In this document: piece by piece, positions 8,481 to 16,222 of the stretch | Layout: every line of letters starts with the position of its first letter | How positions within the stretch are numbered: position 1 is the stretch's first letter | Assembly: GCA_900751995.1 (NCBI GenBank) | Contig: CAADTP010000030.1 | Coordinates: forward strand, 20,933-84,932 | Origin: Lachnospiraceae bacterium | GTDB taxonomy: Bacteria > Bacillota > Clostridia > Lachnospirales > Lachnospiraceae | Direction of reading: 5' to 3' | Length of the DNA stretch: 64,000 bases | The notes under the pieces: generated by a model | The model's input: only the letters and a program-made list of their open reading frames with translations | Databases searched by the model: none | What the model was told of the DNA's origin: nothing | Position numbers and translations under genes: made by a program

Positions 8481-9032
8481 ATGCCAGGTTTTACAAGACA
8501 GATCATACTGCATACACTGACGGAACTTATGAACGAAAAACCATTGTCCAAGATCACGGTAAAGGACATCGTGGAACGCTGTGGAGTAAACAGGAATACA
8601 TTTTACTACCATTTCAGGGATATTCCGGATGCAGTGGAAGCAATGGTAAAGGAAGAGCTGAATGACATTCTGAAGGATCAGAAAGTACCGGAATCAGTCA
8701 GCGACTGTATGGAAATCCTTGTCAACGCAGTTCAGAAGAACAAAAAAGCCATGATACATCTGTACCGCTCGATCCAGAGGGATGTATTTGCCGATTATCT
8801 GGATCATGCCGCAGAGCGTGTGGTGGAGGAGCTGATCAACAGGGCGGTCGGAGATTTCGAAATGGATCAGGAAGATAGGCATCTTATAAGCCGGTATTAT
8901 AAATGTGTATTTGTGGGAGTGATCCTGGACTGGTTACGGCATGATATGGATTATGATATCCTGTCAGATATGCATAAGCTGGAGTATATTTACGAGAAGA
9001 GCCTTGAGAGTCAGTACAAAAATCTGAAATAA
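8481..9032 (+). CDS. TetR/AcrR-family transcriptional regulator
   Basis: 183-residue one-component regulator. The helix-turn-helix KITVKDIVERCGVNRNTFYYHF lies at residues 24-45 (key part VKDIVERCGVNRNTFYYHF), and the C-terminal ligand domain resembles the short DhaS-like TetR subgroup. A strong GGGGGAG site precedes the ATG. It is separated from the DUF308 gene by a terminator, but the orientation and closeness make the DUF308-radical SAM pair its plausible target. The ligand is unknown. Confidence 0.9.
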   Translation: MPGFTRQIILHTLTELMNEKPLSKITVKDIVERCGVNRNTFYYHFRDIPDAVEAMVKEELNDILKDQKVPESVSDCMEILVNAVQKNKKAMIHLYRSIQRDVFADYLDHAAERVVEELINRAVGDFEMDQEDRHLISRYYKCVFVGVILDWLRHDMDYDILSDMHKLEYIYEKSLESQYKNLK

Positions 9033-9129
9033 AAGCTATGATCTCAACTAAATGAAGATTAAAAATATCCATTTAGTGTAAAACAGGAATGTCCTCGAAT
9101 ATTATTAAGGTATAGAAACGGTTAATTTT

Positions 9130-9166
9130 GAGCTGGTGTCTGAAATTTAGGCACTGGCTCTTTTTT
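9130..9166 (+). terminator. Terminator after the TetR-family gene
   Basis: GAGCTGGTG (9130-9138) pairs with CACTGGCTC (9152-9160) including two G-T wobbles, followed by six T. A second exact hairpin CTAAATG/CATTTAG lies just upstream at about 9048-9077. Confidence 0.8.
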
Positions 9167-9241
9167 GTCTGTTTTTTTAAACGACACAGGGATGTATAAT
9201 TCAGTACAATAAATGAGAAAAAATTATCAAGGAGGGAACGT

Positions 9242-9796
9242 ATGGATGACCTGAAACAGCTGAAGCTTGTAAAAAACATCTACATCGTCATGTCATTACT
9301 GTTCTGTGTGCTGGGTATTTTTCTGATGGCAAGGCCCAAAAGCTCTGTAAAAATGCTGTGCGTGCTTATGGGAATCATGCTGATCCTGTACGGGGCTATT
9401 AAGATCAGCGGATATTTCACGAGAGATGCTTTCTGTCTGGCATTTCAGTTTGATCTGGCTTTCGGGATCTTGCTGATGGCAGTGGGAGTGATCCTGATAG
9501 CCAGAAAAAATTTCGCAGTGGATCTTATTTTTTCCGTGTTCGGAATCCTGATCCTGGCAGATGCCCTGTTTAAGATCCAGATGTCTGTAGATGCGAAGAG
9601 ATTCGGTCTGGCGTTGTGGTGGCAGATCCTGCTGATCGCACTGGTCACCGGAGTGATCGGAGTTCTGGTTTTTATCAGACCATTTGAAGCAGCAGCTATG
9701 ATGATGGTGTTGGTAGGATTTTCCATTTTACTGGAAGGGATCCTCAATCTATGGGTCGGGATCCTGACGATCAAGATCATCAAGAGTCGGCTTTAA
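9242..9796 (+). CDS. DUF308 (HdeD-like) integral membrane protein
   Basis: 184-residue protein with six closely spaced hydrophobic segments arranged as three similar repeats, the DUF308/HdeD layout. Examples of the repeated pattern are LMGIMLILYGAIKISGYF and VLVGFSILLEGILNLWVG. In E. coli HdeD is linked to acid resistance, but most members have no known function. The AAGGAGGG ribosome site is strong. The radical SAM gene follows after 57 bases without a terminator, so the two are probably co-transcribed. Confidence 0.85.
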   Translation: MDDLKQLKLVKNIYIVMSLLFCVLGIFLMARPKSSVKMLCVLMGIMLILYGAIKISGYFTRDAFCLAFQFDLAFGILLMAVGVILIARKNFAVDLIFSVFGILILADALFKIQMSVDAKRFGLALWWQILLIALVTGVIGVLVFIRPFEAAAMMMVLVGFSILLEGILNLWVGILTIKIIKSRL

Positions 9797-9852
9797 ACAT
9801 AAACATAAAAATAACCAATCACTTTAGATAATAACATAGGAGGAAATAGAGT

Positions 9853-11229
9853 ATGGGAATCGTAGACAAAGCAAAACAGGCAGCGATCGCAGCTACCGTA
9901 ACAAAAGCACTGGATTATCTTGAGAAGGATCCGGAGACCAATATACCGAAGATCATGGAAATGGTTGATAAAGTAACACCGGATGACTGGTATGCAGGAC
10001 AGAGAAACGCCATCCGTCATTCCATCGAGGCAAAGGACAACTGGTATCAGCTGATCCTTCGTATGTATCAGCTGGATGCGGGAGTACGCCAGACATTCTT
10101 CCGTAACTTTATTGTAAATGCCAGCCTTAAGGGAAGCGCAACACAGGAAAAAGTATCTGAAGAGAATGACTGCAATGTACCGTGGGCAATCCTTCTTGAT
10201 CCTACCAGCGCATGTAACCTTCACTGCACAGGATGCTGGGCAGCAGAGTATGGCCATAAGCTGAACCTGGATCTTGAGACCATCGATTCTATCGTAAAAC
10301 AGGGTAAAGAACTGGGAACCTATATGTACATCTACACAGGCGGTGAGCCACTGGTCCGCAAAAAGGATCTCATTAAGATCTGTGAGATGAATCCGGACTG
10401 CGAGTTCCTTTCCTTCACAAACGGAACTCTTATTGACGAAGAATTCTGTCAGGAAATGCTCCGTGTGAAAAACTTTGTTCCGGCTATCAGCCTTGAGGGA
10501 ACAGAGGCAACTACAGACGGACGTCGTGGAGATGGCGTATACCAGAAGGTTATGCATGCCATGGAGCTTCTGAAGAGCCACGGACTTCCGTTCGGTGTTT
10601 CCACATGCTACACATCCGCAAACGTAGATGCAGTAAGCAGCGAGGAGTATTTTGATCATCTGATCGAGTGCGGAGCTTATTTTGCATGGTTCTTCCACTA
10701 TATGCCGGTTGGAAATGATGCAGCAGCAGATCTTCTTCCCACACCGGAGCAGAGAATCAAAATGTACGACAGCGTCCGCAGATTCCGTGCCACAAAATCT
10801 CTTTTCACTATGGATTTCCAGAACGATGCAGAGTATGTAGGCGGATGTATCGCAGGTGGCCGCCGTTACCTCCATATCAATGCAAACGGAGACGTGGATC
10901 CTTGCGTATTCATTCATTTCTCCAATGCGAACATTAAAGAATGTACACTCCTTGAGGCGCTGAAGAGCCCGATCTTTATGGAGTATCACAAGGGTCAGCC
11001 GTTCAACAAAAACATGCTTCGTCCATGTCCGATGCTTGAAAATCCTGAACTTCTCCGTAAGATGGTTGAACGTGCAGGAGCGAAATCTACAGATCTTCAG
11101 TCTCCGGAAACAGCGGAGCATCTCTGTGCAAAATGTGATCACTATGCAGAGGTATGGAAGAAACAGGCCGATGAGCTCTGGAGTGAGAGCCAGGCAAAAA
11201 AAGCTGCAAAAAAATCAACAACTTGTTAA
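9853..11229 (+). CDS. Radical SAM/SPASM enzyme of unknown function
   Basis: 458-residue radical S-adenosylmethionine enzyme. The cluster motif CX3CX2C is C121-NLH-C125-TG-C128 followed by WAAEYG. The SAM-binding GGEP motif appears in YIYTGGEPLVRKKD. A C-terminal SPASM-like auxiliary-cluster region carries Cys332, Cys351 and further cysteines in RPCPM and HLCAKCDHY. An N-terminal helical segment of about 90 residues precedes the TIM-barrel. The tail is lysine-rich and ends in cysteine. No precursor peptide, cofactor or bacteriocin gene is nearby; the partner gene is a DUF308 membrane protein. A membrane-lipid or envelope modification would fit that context but is speculation. Confidence 0.85.
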   Translation: MGIVDKAKQAAIAATVTKALDYLEKDPETNIPKIMEMVDKVTPDDWYAGQRNAIRHSIEAKDNWYQLILRMYQLDAGVRQTFFRNFIVNASLKGSATQEKVSEENDCNVPWAILLDPTSACNLHCTGCWAAEYGHKLNLDLETIDSIVKQGKELGTYMYIYTGGEPLVRKKDLIKICEMNPDCEFLSFTNGTLIDEEFCQEMLRVKNFVPAISLEGTEATTDGRRGDGVYQKVMHAMELLKSHGLPFGVSTCYTSANVDAVSSEEYFDHLIECGAYFAWFFHYMPVGNDAAADLLPTPEQRIKMYDSVRRFRATKSLFTMDFQNDAEYVGGCIAGGRRYLHINANGDVDPCVFIHFSNANIKECTLLEALKSPIFMEYHKGQPFNKNMLRPCPMLENPELLRKMVERAGAKSTDLQSPETAEHLCAKCDHYAEVWKKQADELWSESQAKKAAKKSTTC

Positions 11230-11236
11230 TTAACAC

Positions 11237-11265
11237 TTGATATAGATGTTGGGATACTGTATAAT
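11237..11265 (+). promoter_or_regulatory. Promoter of the NCS2 permease transcript
   Basis: TTGATA (11237-11242), 17-base spacer and perfect TATAAT (11260-11265) begin 8 bases after the radical SAM stop codon. Transcription would start near 11272, giving a 164-base untranslated leader. Confidence 0.8.
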
Positions 11266-11271
11266 GAACCC

Positions 11272-11435
11272 GTTTTTCAGGAGTCTGAAATAACAGTTCA
11301 GATAAGAGTGTCGAAACAGAAGAGACACGATACGTGTACTGACAGATAACAGGGCGGTTATATTCAGCAGTGGGTATAACTGCCTTCTTTTTTATGTTAT
11401 CGTCAGGACATAGGGAAAGAAAGGATGGATTCATT
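11272..11435 (+). promoter_or_regulatory. Attenuator/riboswitch-type leader of the nucleobase permease
   Basis: Between the promoter and the permease start there are TCTGAA/TTCAGA and GTGTC/GACAC hairpins and then a full intrinsic terminator: 11353-11362 pairs with 11375-11384 over 10 bp (one G-T), followed by TTCTTTTTT (11385-11393). A complete terminator inside the leader of its own gene is the hallmark of an attenuation device. I do not recognise the aptamer. The conserved core of purine riboswitches and the PyrR binding loop are not visible. Confidence 0.65.
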
Positions 11436-12884
11436 ATGGAAAAACAGGAGAAAAACACAGCCAGCCCTTATGAGCTGGACGGACGCCCACCTCTTAAGGT
11501 GGCAATTCCCCTTGGACTGCAGCACGTGCTTGCCATGTTTGTGGGTAACCTTACCCCGCTTCTGATTATTACGGCAGCCTGCGGGATCGAAGCAGGAGGG
11601 GATCTTCAGGTTGCATTACTTCAGAATGCAATGCTGATCGCAGGAATTGTTACACTTGTACAGGTCTTTACGATCGGACCGGTCGGTGGCAAGCTTCCTA
11701 TCGTTATGGGAACAAGTTCAGGCTTCATCGGCGTATGTCAGAGTGTTGCCGGAGTCATGGGAAATGGTGTCGTTGCCTATGGTTCGATCATGGCAGCCTG
11801 CTTTATCGGCGGTCTTTTTGAGACTGTTCTGGGAAGCTTTCTGAAGCCCTTGAGAAAATTTTTCCCATCTGTTGTAACAGGTACGGTTGTACTTTCAATC
11901 GGTCTTTCACTGATCGGTGTGGGAATCAGCTCTTTCGGTGGCGGAAGCTCCGCAAAGGATTACGGTTCTCTTGAAAACCTTTTCGTAGGCTTTGTAGTTC
12001 TGATCGTGATCATTGTACTGAAGCATGGAACAAAAGGCTTCACAAGCTTTTCTTCAATCCTCATCGGTATTATCGTGGGATACGTTCTGGTAAGTATCAT
12101 GGCTATGGTACTTCCTACAACATTTACATATGTAGATGACACAGGTGCTACTGTGGAGGCTACAAAGGCCTGGGTTCTCAACTGGGACAAGGTTGCTCAG
12201 GCAAAATGGTTTGCGGTACCGGCACTGATGCCTGTAAAATGGGTGTTTGACGCACGTGCGATCGTGCCGATCCTGATCATGTTTATTGTAACTGCAGTTG
12301 AAACAGTTGGTGATATTTCCGGAATCACAGAGGGTGGTCTTGGAAGAGAGGCTACAGACAAAGAGCTTTCCGGTGGTGTTATGTGTGACGGACTTGGATC
12401 TTCCTTCGCAGCACTGTTCGGTGTGCTTCCGAACACATCCTTCAGTCAGAACGTTGGTCTGGTTGCAATGAATAAGGTTGTAAACCGTTTCTGTATCGCT
12501 ACAGGAGGAATCTTCCTGATCGCATGCGGACTGTTCCCGAAGCTTGCAGCACTGATCTCCATCATGCCGCAGAGTGTTCTTGGCGGCGCTGCAGTTATGA
12601 TGTTCTCATCCATTGTTGTCAGCGGTATCCAGTTAATCACCAAGTGGCCGATCGGACCGAGAAATGTTACGATCGTTTCCGTAGCACTTGGTCTTGGTTA
12701 TGGACTTGGCTCCAATACAGCGATTCTGGTGCATCTGCCACAGGCGATCAGCCTGATCTTCGGCGGTTCCGGTATTGTTCCGGCAGCGGTATTTGCGATT
12801 ATTCTTAATATTGTTCTTCCGAAGGATGAGAAGAGTGAGATTGAGAGAGCTGAGGAGATGCTGGAGAAAGTTAAGAATAAATAA
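11436..12884 (+). CDS. NCS2-family nucleobase (xanthine/uracil) permease
   Basis: 482-residue proton-coupled nucleobase importer with 12-14 membrane segments. NCS2 landmarks include GLQHVLAMFVGNLTPLL near the N-terminus, the QNAML and GTSSGFIGV segments, ETVGDISGITEGGLGR around residue 290-305 and LGSSFAALFGVLPNTSFSQNVGLV after it. These fit the xanthine/uric acid branch better than UraA, but specificity is uncertain. The ATG at 11436 (MEKQEKNTAS) follows AAAGGA; an in-frame ATG at 11370 lies inside the leader terminator and is rejected. Confidence 0.88.
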   Translation: MEKQEKNTASPYELDGRPPLKVAIPLGLQHVLAMFVGNLTPLLIITAACGIEAGGDLQVALLQNAMLIAGIVTLVQVFTIGPVGGKLPIVMGTSSGFIGVCQSVAGVMGNGVVAYGSIMAACFIGGLFETVLGSFLKPLRKFFPSVVTGTVVLSIGLSLIGVGISSFGGGSSAKDYGSLENLFVGFVVLIVIIVLKHGTKGFTSFSSILIGIIVGYVLVSIMAMVLPTTFTYVDDTGATVEATKAWVLNWDKVAQAKWFAVPALMPVKWVFDARAIVPILIMFIVTAVETVGDISGITEGGLGREATDKELSGGVMCDGLGSSFAALFGVLPNTSFSQNVGLVAMNKVVNRFCIATGGIFLIACGLFPKLAALISIMPQSVLGGAAVMMFSSIVVSGIQLITKWPIGPRNVTIVSVALGLGYGLGSNTAILVHLPQAISLIFGGSGIVPAAVFAIILNIVLPKDEKSEIERAEEMLEKVKNK

Positions 12885-12920
12885 AAAAGTGTAAGAATAA
12901 AAAGAGTTTTTTTCTTTTTT

Positions 12921-12963
12921 GAGACTGTTGGACTTTATTGGTCTGACGGTCTCTTTTTTTTTA
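12921..12963 (+). terminator. Terminator of the permease gene
   Basis: A 13-bp stem with three G-T wobbles (12921-12933 with 12941-12953) followed by nine T. Confidence 0.88.
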
Positions 12964-13010
12964 TAATTTTTTATTTTGGGGATAAAGGTTCGGCCTTTTG
13001 GAAGGCGGTA

Positions 13011-13170
13011 ATTTGCGAGAAGGGGAAGCACTCGGAGTTGCGAAGGCCGTCTCCCCTTCTCGCGCTCTTCCCCTCCTGGCCACGCCGCTGTTCGGCGTTG
13101 TGGAATGTGATTATGTATTGGCGGGATGATGGATTCTACTGTGTTGGATGTGAAGCGTTGTGCCGATTTG
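13011..13170. repeat. Dispersed structured repeat, copy A
   Basis: About 160 bp homologous to 63570-63726 (copy B). A 12-bp perfect stem (13015-13026 with 13052-13063) encloses a 25-base loop containing GCACTCGGAGTTGCGAAG. A second hairpin around 13080-13105 (CGCCG/CGGCG) follows, then a conserved tail with GATGGATTCTACT and GCCGATTT. Paired substitutions in the first stem relative to copy B show that the fold is maintained. Orientation and transcription are unknown. The neighbouring 12985-13008 also holds a small GCCTT/AAGGC hairpin, and 13171-13260 a GGCCCGC/GTGGGCC hairpin. No protein is encoded between 12885 and 13402. Confidence 0.8.
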
Positions 13171-13402
13171 TTGGGGGGTGGACGGGAAGGCGGCCCGCTT
13201 GTGGGCCTGTTCACTGGGAATTGGATCGGTTAAAAATATGTGACGTAGTTTATCTGGTTATGGTATACTGTGTTATAGGATATGATTTTAAAAGGTGAAA
13301 AAAATACTATTGAAAATGCTTAATGAAATAAAAAAATATGGCTTAAGATGAAAGCAAATGATGGATAATAATGTATGAACTGCAAAGTATGGAGGGTGCA
13401 AA

Positions 13403-13888
13403 ATGGAGCATGGTAAGGTAGAACTATATCATGGGAGTGGTCAGATTGTTGAATTTCCGGAAATCAGAAAAACCAAGTATACAAAAGATTTTTCATGGGG
13501 ATTTTATTGCACGAAAAGTTATGAACAGGCCTATCGCTGGGCAGGGCGTAAACATGGTCAGGGAATTGTTAATGTATACTCTTATGTGGAAAATGAAAAA
13601 CTTAACATAAAAAAATTTGAAAATATGTGCGATGAATGGCTGGATTTTATAGCGGAATGCCGGATGGGAAAAGTGCATGAATTTGATATTGTAGAAGGTC
13701 CAATGGCAGATGATACAATCTGGAATTTTGTAAATGATTTCTTGAATCATAATATCAGTCGAAGTGTGTTCTGGGAGTATGCAAAGTTCAAACATCCTAC
13801 GCATCAGATAAGCTTTCATAGTATTCGTGCTTTGGAATGTCTGGAATATGAAAGGAGTGAATCTGTCAATGACGATACAATGGAATAA
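13403..13888 (+). CDS. DUF3990 protein, ADP-ribosyltransferase-like
   Basis: 161-residue protein. The opening VELYHGSGQIVEFPEI, then DFSWGFYCTKSYEQAYRWA, and DIVEGPMADDTIW are the recognisable DUF3990 landmarks; this family is grouped with ADP-ribosyltransferase folds and often sits in toxin-like gene pairs in Lachnospiraceae. TATGGAGGG precedes the ATG. A TATACT with an upstream TG at 13264-13269 could be its extended -10. The next gene overlaps it by 20 bases. Codon use is more A/T-rich than in neighbouring housekeeping genes, consistent with transfer. Toxin activity is inferred, not shown. Confidence 0.75.
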   Translation: MEHGKVELYHGSGQIVEFPEIRKTKYTKDFSWGFYCTKSYEQAYRWAGRKHGQGIVNVYSYVENEKLNIKKFENMCDEWLDFIAECRMGKVHEFDIVEGPMADDTIWNFVNDFLNHNISRSVFWEYAKFKHPTHQISFHSIRALECLEYERSESVNDDTME

Positions 13889-14318
13889 AGATGATTTATT
13901 TTATGTGTGCACAATGATTGAGTACGTTTCCAGAAAAACGCATAATAAAAGTAAAGATGTTGTAGTTCGAATGTCTGATAAAGCTCTGGCACATCAGCTG
14001 AAAGCTGCAGGCATTAATCATTGTCTTTCCTTCGAACAGGTAGCTGATGAATGGATTGAAGATTATGGGATACCGAATGGGAATTATGATAATATTTCAA
14101 AATGCAGATATGAAGTACCGACTGTAACAGCAATAGGACGTGTATATCAGACATTGATATCAGAAGTAGCTTCTTTATATCAGGACATTGTTGAAGCGAT
14201 AAAAATGGTTTACAGTTCTTTTATCAGCGATGAGATATCTGATTATAATTCCAGTGTATATTACAGTAATCCAGACTATATTAGATGTTCTTATGAGGCA
14301 GGAAAATTATTGGATTAA
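13869..14318 (+). CDS. Partner of the DUF3990 gene, possible antitoxin
   Basis: 149-residue protein beginning MTIQWNKDDLFYVCTMIEYVSRKTHN; the start at 13869 lies inside the DUF3990 gene behind GGAG, so translation is probably coupled. I do not recognise a domain with certainty. The first 70 residues resemble the helical partners that accompany DUF3990/DUF3791 genes, and the rest (residues 75-149) is acidic and tyrosine/serine-rich. The stop codon TAA at 14316 may be premature: the same frame stays open for 29 further codons (see 14319-14408). Confidence 0.6.
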   Translation: MTIQWNKDDLFYVCTMIEYVSRKTHNKSKDVVVRMSDKALAHQLKAAGINHCLSFEQVADEWIEDYGIPNGNYDNISKCRYEVPTVTAIGRVYQTLISEVASLYQDIVEAIKMVYSSFISDEISDYNSSVYYSNPDYIRCSYEAGKLLD

Positions 14319-14408
14319 GAAAATTATGATGTTGAGCATACACTGGATTTTGAAACAATATTAGAGGATCTGGGAATTCTGTGCAAAAATAACGGGGGTA
14401 CATTGTAA
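14319..14408 (+). pseudogene. In-frame continuation past the stop of the DUF3990 partner gene
   Basis: After TAA at 14316-14318 the same frame reads 29 codons (ENYDVEHTLDFETILEDLGI...) to TAA at 14406-14408. YDVEHT and ETILEDLG look like the C-terminal end of a DUF3791-type protein. Either the upstream gene has been truncated by a nonsense change, or this is the tail of a fused or deleted second gene. Confidence 0.5.
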
Positions 14409-14410
14409 GA

Positions 14411-14530
14411 TTATATTATGGGAGCAATATAGTGATTGATAATATAAATCTGGCAATGTGCAGACCATACAAGGATTTTGGACAGGGATTCTATCTGACA
14501 GATAAAGAAACTAATAAAAAGGATCTGTAA
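14411..14530 (+). pseudogene. Remnant of a second DUF3990 gene
   Basis: Reading from 14411 gives LYYGSNIVIDNINLAM, then CRPYKDFGQGFYLTD, which is the first 30 or so residues of a typical DUF3990 protein. It then stops at 14528 inside the terminator hairpin. No start codon remains (the frame opens through ATT/GTA), though GGGGG at 14393-14397 looks like an old ribosome site. More than 70% of the gene is missing. Confidence 0.75.
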
Positions 14531-14577
14531 AAGGCGAGATTTCACAAATAGTTCTGCCTTTTTCAGATCCTTTTTTT
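14516..14577. terminator. Bidirectional terminator between the DUF3990 remnant and the Cys-rich gene
   Basis: AAAAAGGATCTG plus AAAAGGC on the left pair with GCCTTTTTCAGATCC plus a T-run on the right. It has A/T runs on both sides, so it can serve the + strand remnant and the - strand small gene that converge on it. Confidence 0.85.
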
Positions 14578-14578
14578 G

Positions 14579-14767
14579 TTAGTAATTGTAGGCTCCCTCA
14601 TAAGCATTGCATCGTTCCTTCCGATGTCCCTGCTCTACACAGGAGCTGCACCGGTCACAAAATTCCTGTTCATAGCAGGTAGAACAGACACATCCCTTAC
14701 AGGCATCCCGGTCATAAGCCGGCGTGCAGGTAAAAGGAAGAGTATCCTTCGTAGTTTCCGTACTCAT
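14579..14767 (-). CDS. Small cysteine-rich protein of unknown function
   Basis: 62 residues with 10 cysteines concentrated in the middle: CTPAYDRDACKGCVC, STCYEQEFCDRC, SSC and a last Cys near the C-terminus. Several CX2C and CX3C spacings suggest metal (zinc or iron-sulfur) binding. AAAGGAG lies 10 bases before the ATG (MSTETTKDTLPF), and a terminator sits just after the stop, so it is very likely expressed. There is no signal peptide. I do not recognise a family; a precursor peptide or metal-storage role is possible but unsupported. Confidence 0.65.
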   Translation of the reverse strand: MSTETTKDTLPFTCTPAYDRDACKGCVCSTCYEQEFCDRCSSCVEQGHRKERCNAYEGAYNY

Positions 14768-14965
14768 AAAGATCACACTCCTTTTTTCTATATTATAGAC
14801 CTATCAAAAAAGCGTTTCAATACAAATAATCAGAAAATACAAAAAGATACCTGATAAAAACCTGCCCACGCCAAAGTGTCCCCTCGAAAGGAAAAACCCC
14901 AACTCACAGTAGTTCGCAACAGCGAAAAAAGTGCCAGCTAATAAGGATGCCACAACATCCCTATC

Positions 14966-15829
14966 CTACCGGGAGGAGCTCCACCGTCCGGAAGCTCCGC
15001 AAGGAAGAACCAGACCACTTTCTGTTACAGGAAGTCCGATCTCCTGTGACTCCACATTACCCTTCCAGGGCTTCAGCTCCGTAGCAAGCATATAAGTCAG
15101 AACAGCCGGTGCAAGACCTGTAGTATAGGAATTTACCAGGAAAAACAGAGGATCATCACTGAGGATCTTAGTGCAAAGTTTGATCAGCGGATGAATAGCA
15201 TCCTCGATCTTCCAGATCTCACCTTTCGGTCCGCGGCCGTAAGAAGGCGGATCCATAATGATCGCGTCATAATGATTTCCCCGGCGGATCTCACGCTCTA
15301 CAAATTTCACACAGTCATCAACCAGCCAGCGGATCGGCGCGCCGGAAAGACCGGAAGCGGCCGCATTCTCCTTTGCCCAGTTGACCATACCCTTGGAAGC
15401 ATCCACATGAGTGACAGAAGCACCTGCAGCAGCAGCAGCCAGAGTAGCACCACCTGTATACGCAAAAAGATTCAACACTTTGATGGGACGCCCTGCCTTG
15501 CGGATCTTTTCACCGAACCAGTCCCAGTTCACAGCCTGCTCCGGGAAAAGTCCTGTATGCTTGAAGCTGAAAGGCTTCAGATTAAAAGTAAGGTCCTTGT
15601 AATGAAGCTCCCACTGATGAGGCAGATCAAAGAACTCCCACTCACCGCCGCCACGGCTGCTTCTGTGATAATGTCCGTTCATATGCTTCCAGCCACGGTT
15701 TTTGCGGGGAGTATCCCAGATTACCTGCGGGTCCGGACGAACCAGAAGATAATCCCCCCAGCGCTCCAGCTTTTCTCCTTTTGATGTATCAATAACTTCA
15801 TATTCTTTCCATCCATCTGCAATCCACAT
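14966..15829 (-). CDS. Class I SAM-dependent rRNA methyltransferase (RlmI-like)
   Basis: 287 residues. The Rossmann SAM-binding motif LNLFAYTGGATLAAAAAG, the acidic VDASKGMVNWAKEN and the catalytic DPPSYGRGPKGE identify a 23S rRNA cytosine/guanine methyltransferase of the RlmI/RlmK type, lacking the PUA domain of E. coli RlmI. The ATG at 15829 (MWIADGWKEYEV) is chosen after an AAAGAGG site; upstream in-frame ATGs give a hydrophobic, unconserved extension. It stands alone on the minus strand. Region 14780-14965 downstream shows nothing recognisable. Confidence 0.85.
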   Translation of the reverse strand: MWIADGWKEYEVIDTSKGEKLERWGDYLLVRPDPQVIWDTPRKNRGWKHMNGHYHRSSRGGGEWEFFDLPHQWELHYKDLTFNLKPFSFKHTGLFPEQAVNWDWFGEKIRKAGRPIKVLNLFAYTGGATLAAAAAGASVTHVDASKGMVNWAKENAAASGLSGAPIRWLVDDCVKFVEREIRRGNHYDAIIMDPPSYGRGPKGEIWKIEDAIHPLIKLCTKILSDDPLFFLVNSYTTGLAPAVLTYMLATELKPWKGNVESQEIGLPVTESGLVLPCGASGRWSSSR

Positions 15830-16024
15830 GATGATCAATACCTCTTTCATAATAGTAAATTTATAAGATATATATAGCATTTTTATATAGCATTTCCGGA
15901 GATTACTGTACCAGATCCGACTGATCGGGACATGAATCCATAAAAACGCCATAATAATGTTTTTTCCAGTATAGAGGAAAAATGGATGCTGTGCAAGAGA
16001 AGTGCAGGATTTTCCACGAAAGAT

Positions 16025-16053
16025 TTGACAACAGCGCTTTTACATACTAAAAT
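16025..16053 (+). promoter_or_regulatory. Promoter of the aspartate aminotransferase gene
   Basis: Perfect TTGACA (16025-16030), 17-base spacer, TAAAAT (16048-16053). The transcript would have a leader of about 165 bases with GGCAGAG-type short hairpins. No T-box or known riboswitch core was recognised in it. Confidence 0.8.
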
Positions 16054-16222
16054 GTACGCAGAGATTTTCTGCCGGGGCAGAGGTTTCCCGTTTCCGTGAA
16101 ACTGTGGCTGTTTTTTGCGGAAGAGATTTTGCAGAGAATTCCTGACAGACAGAAATCGTTAACAGAAGAAACACAGCAACCGCAGATATGAAACTGTGCA
16201 CAAAAAGAGGAGAAGCAAACTT

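Noticed and set aside
11272..11435. Purine riboswitch or PyrR attenuator
   Set aside because: Neither the conserved purine junction segments nor a PyrR binding loop could be found, so only an unassigned attenuator is claimed.
16054..16222. T-box leader before the aspartate aminotransferase
   Set aside because: No AGGGTGGNACCGCG-type T-box sequence and no leader terminator are visible.
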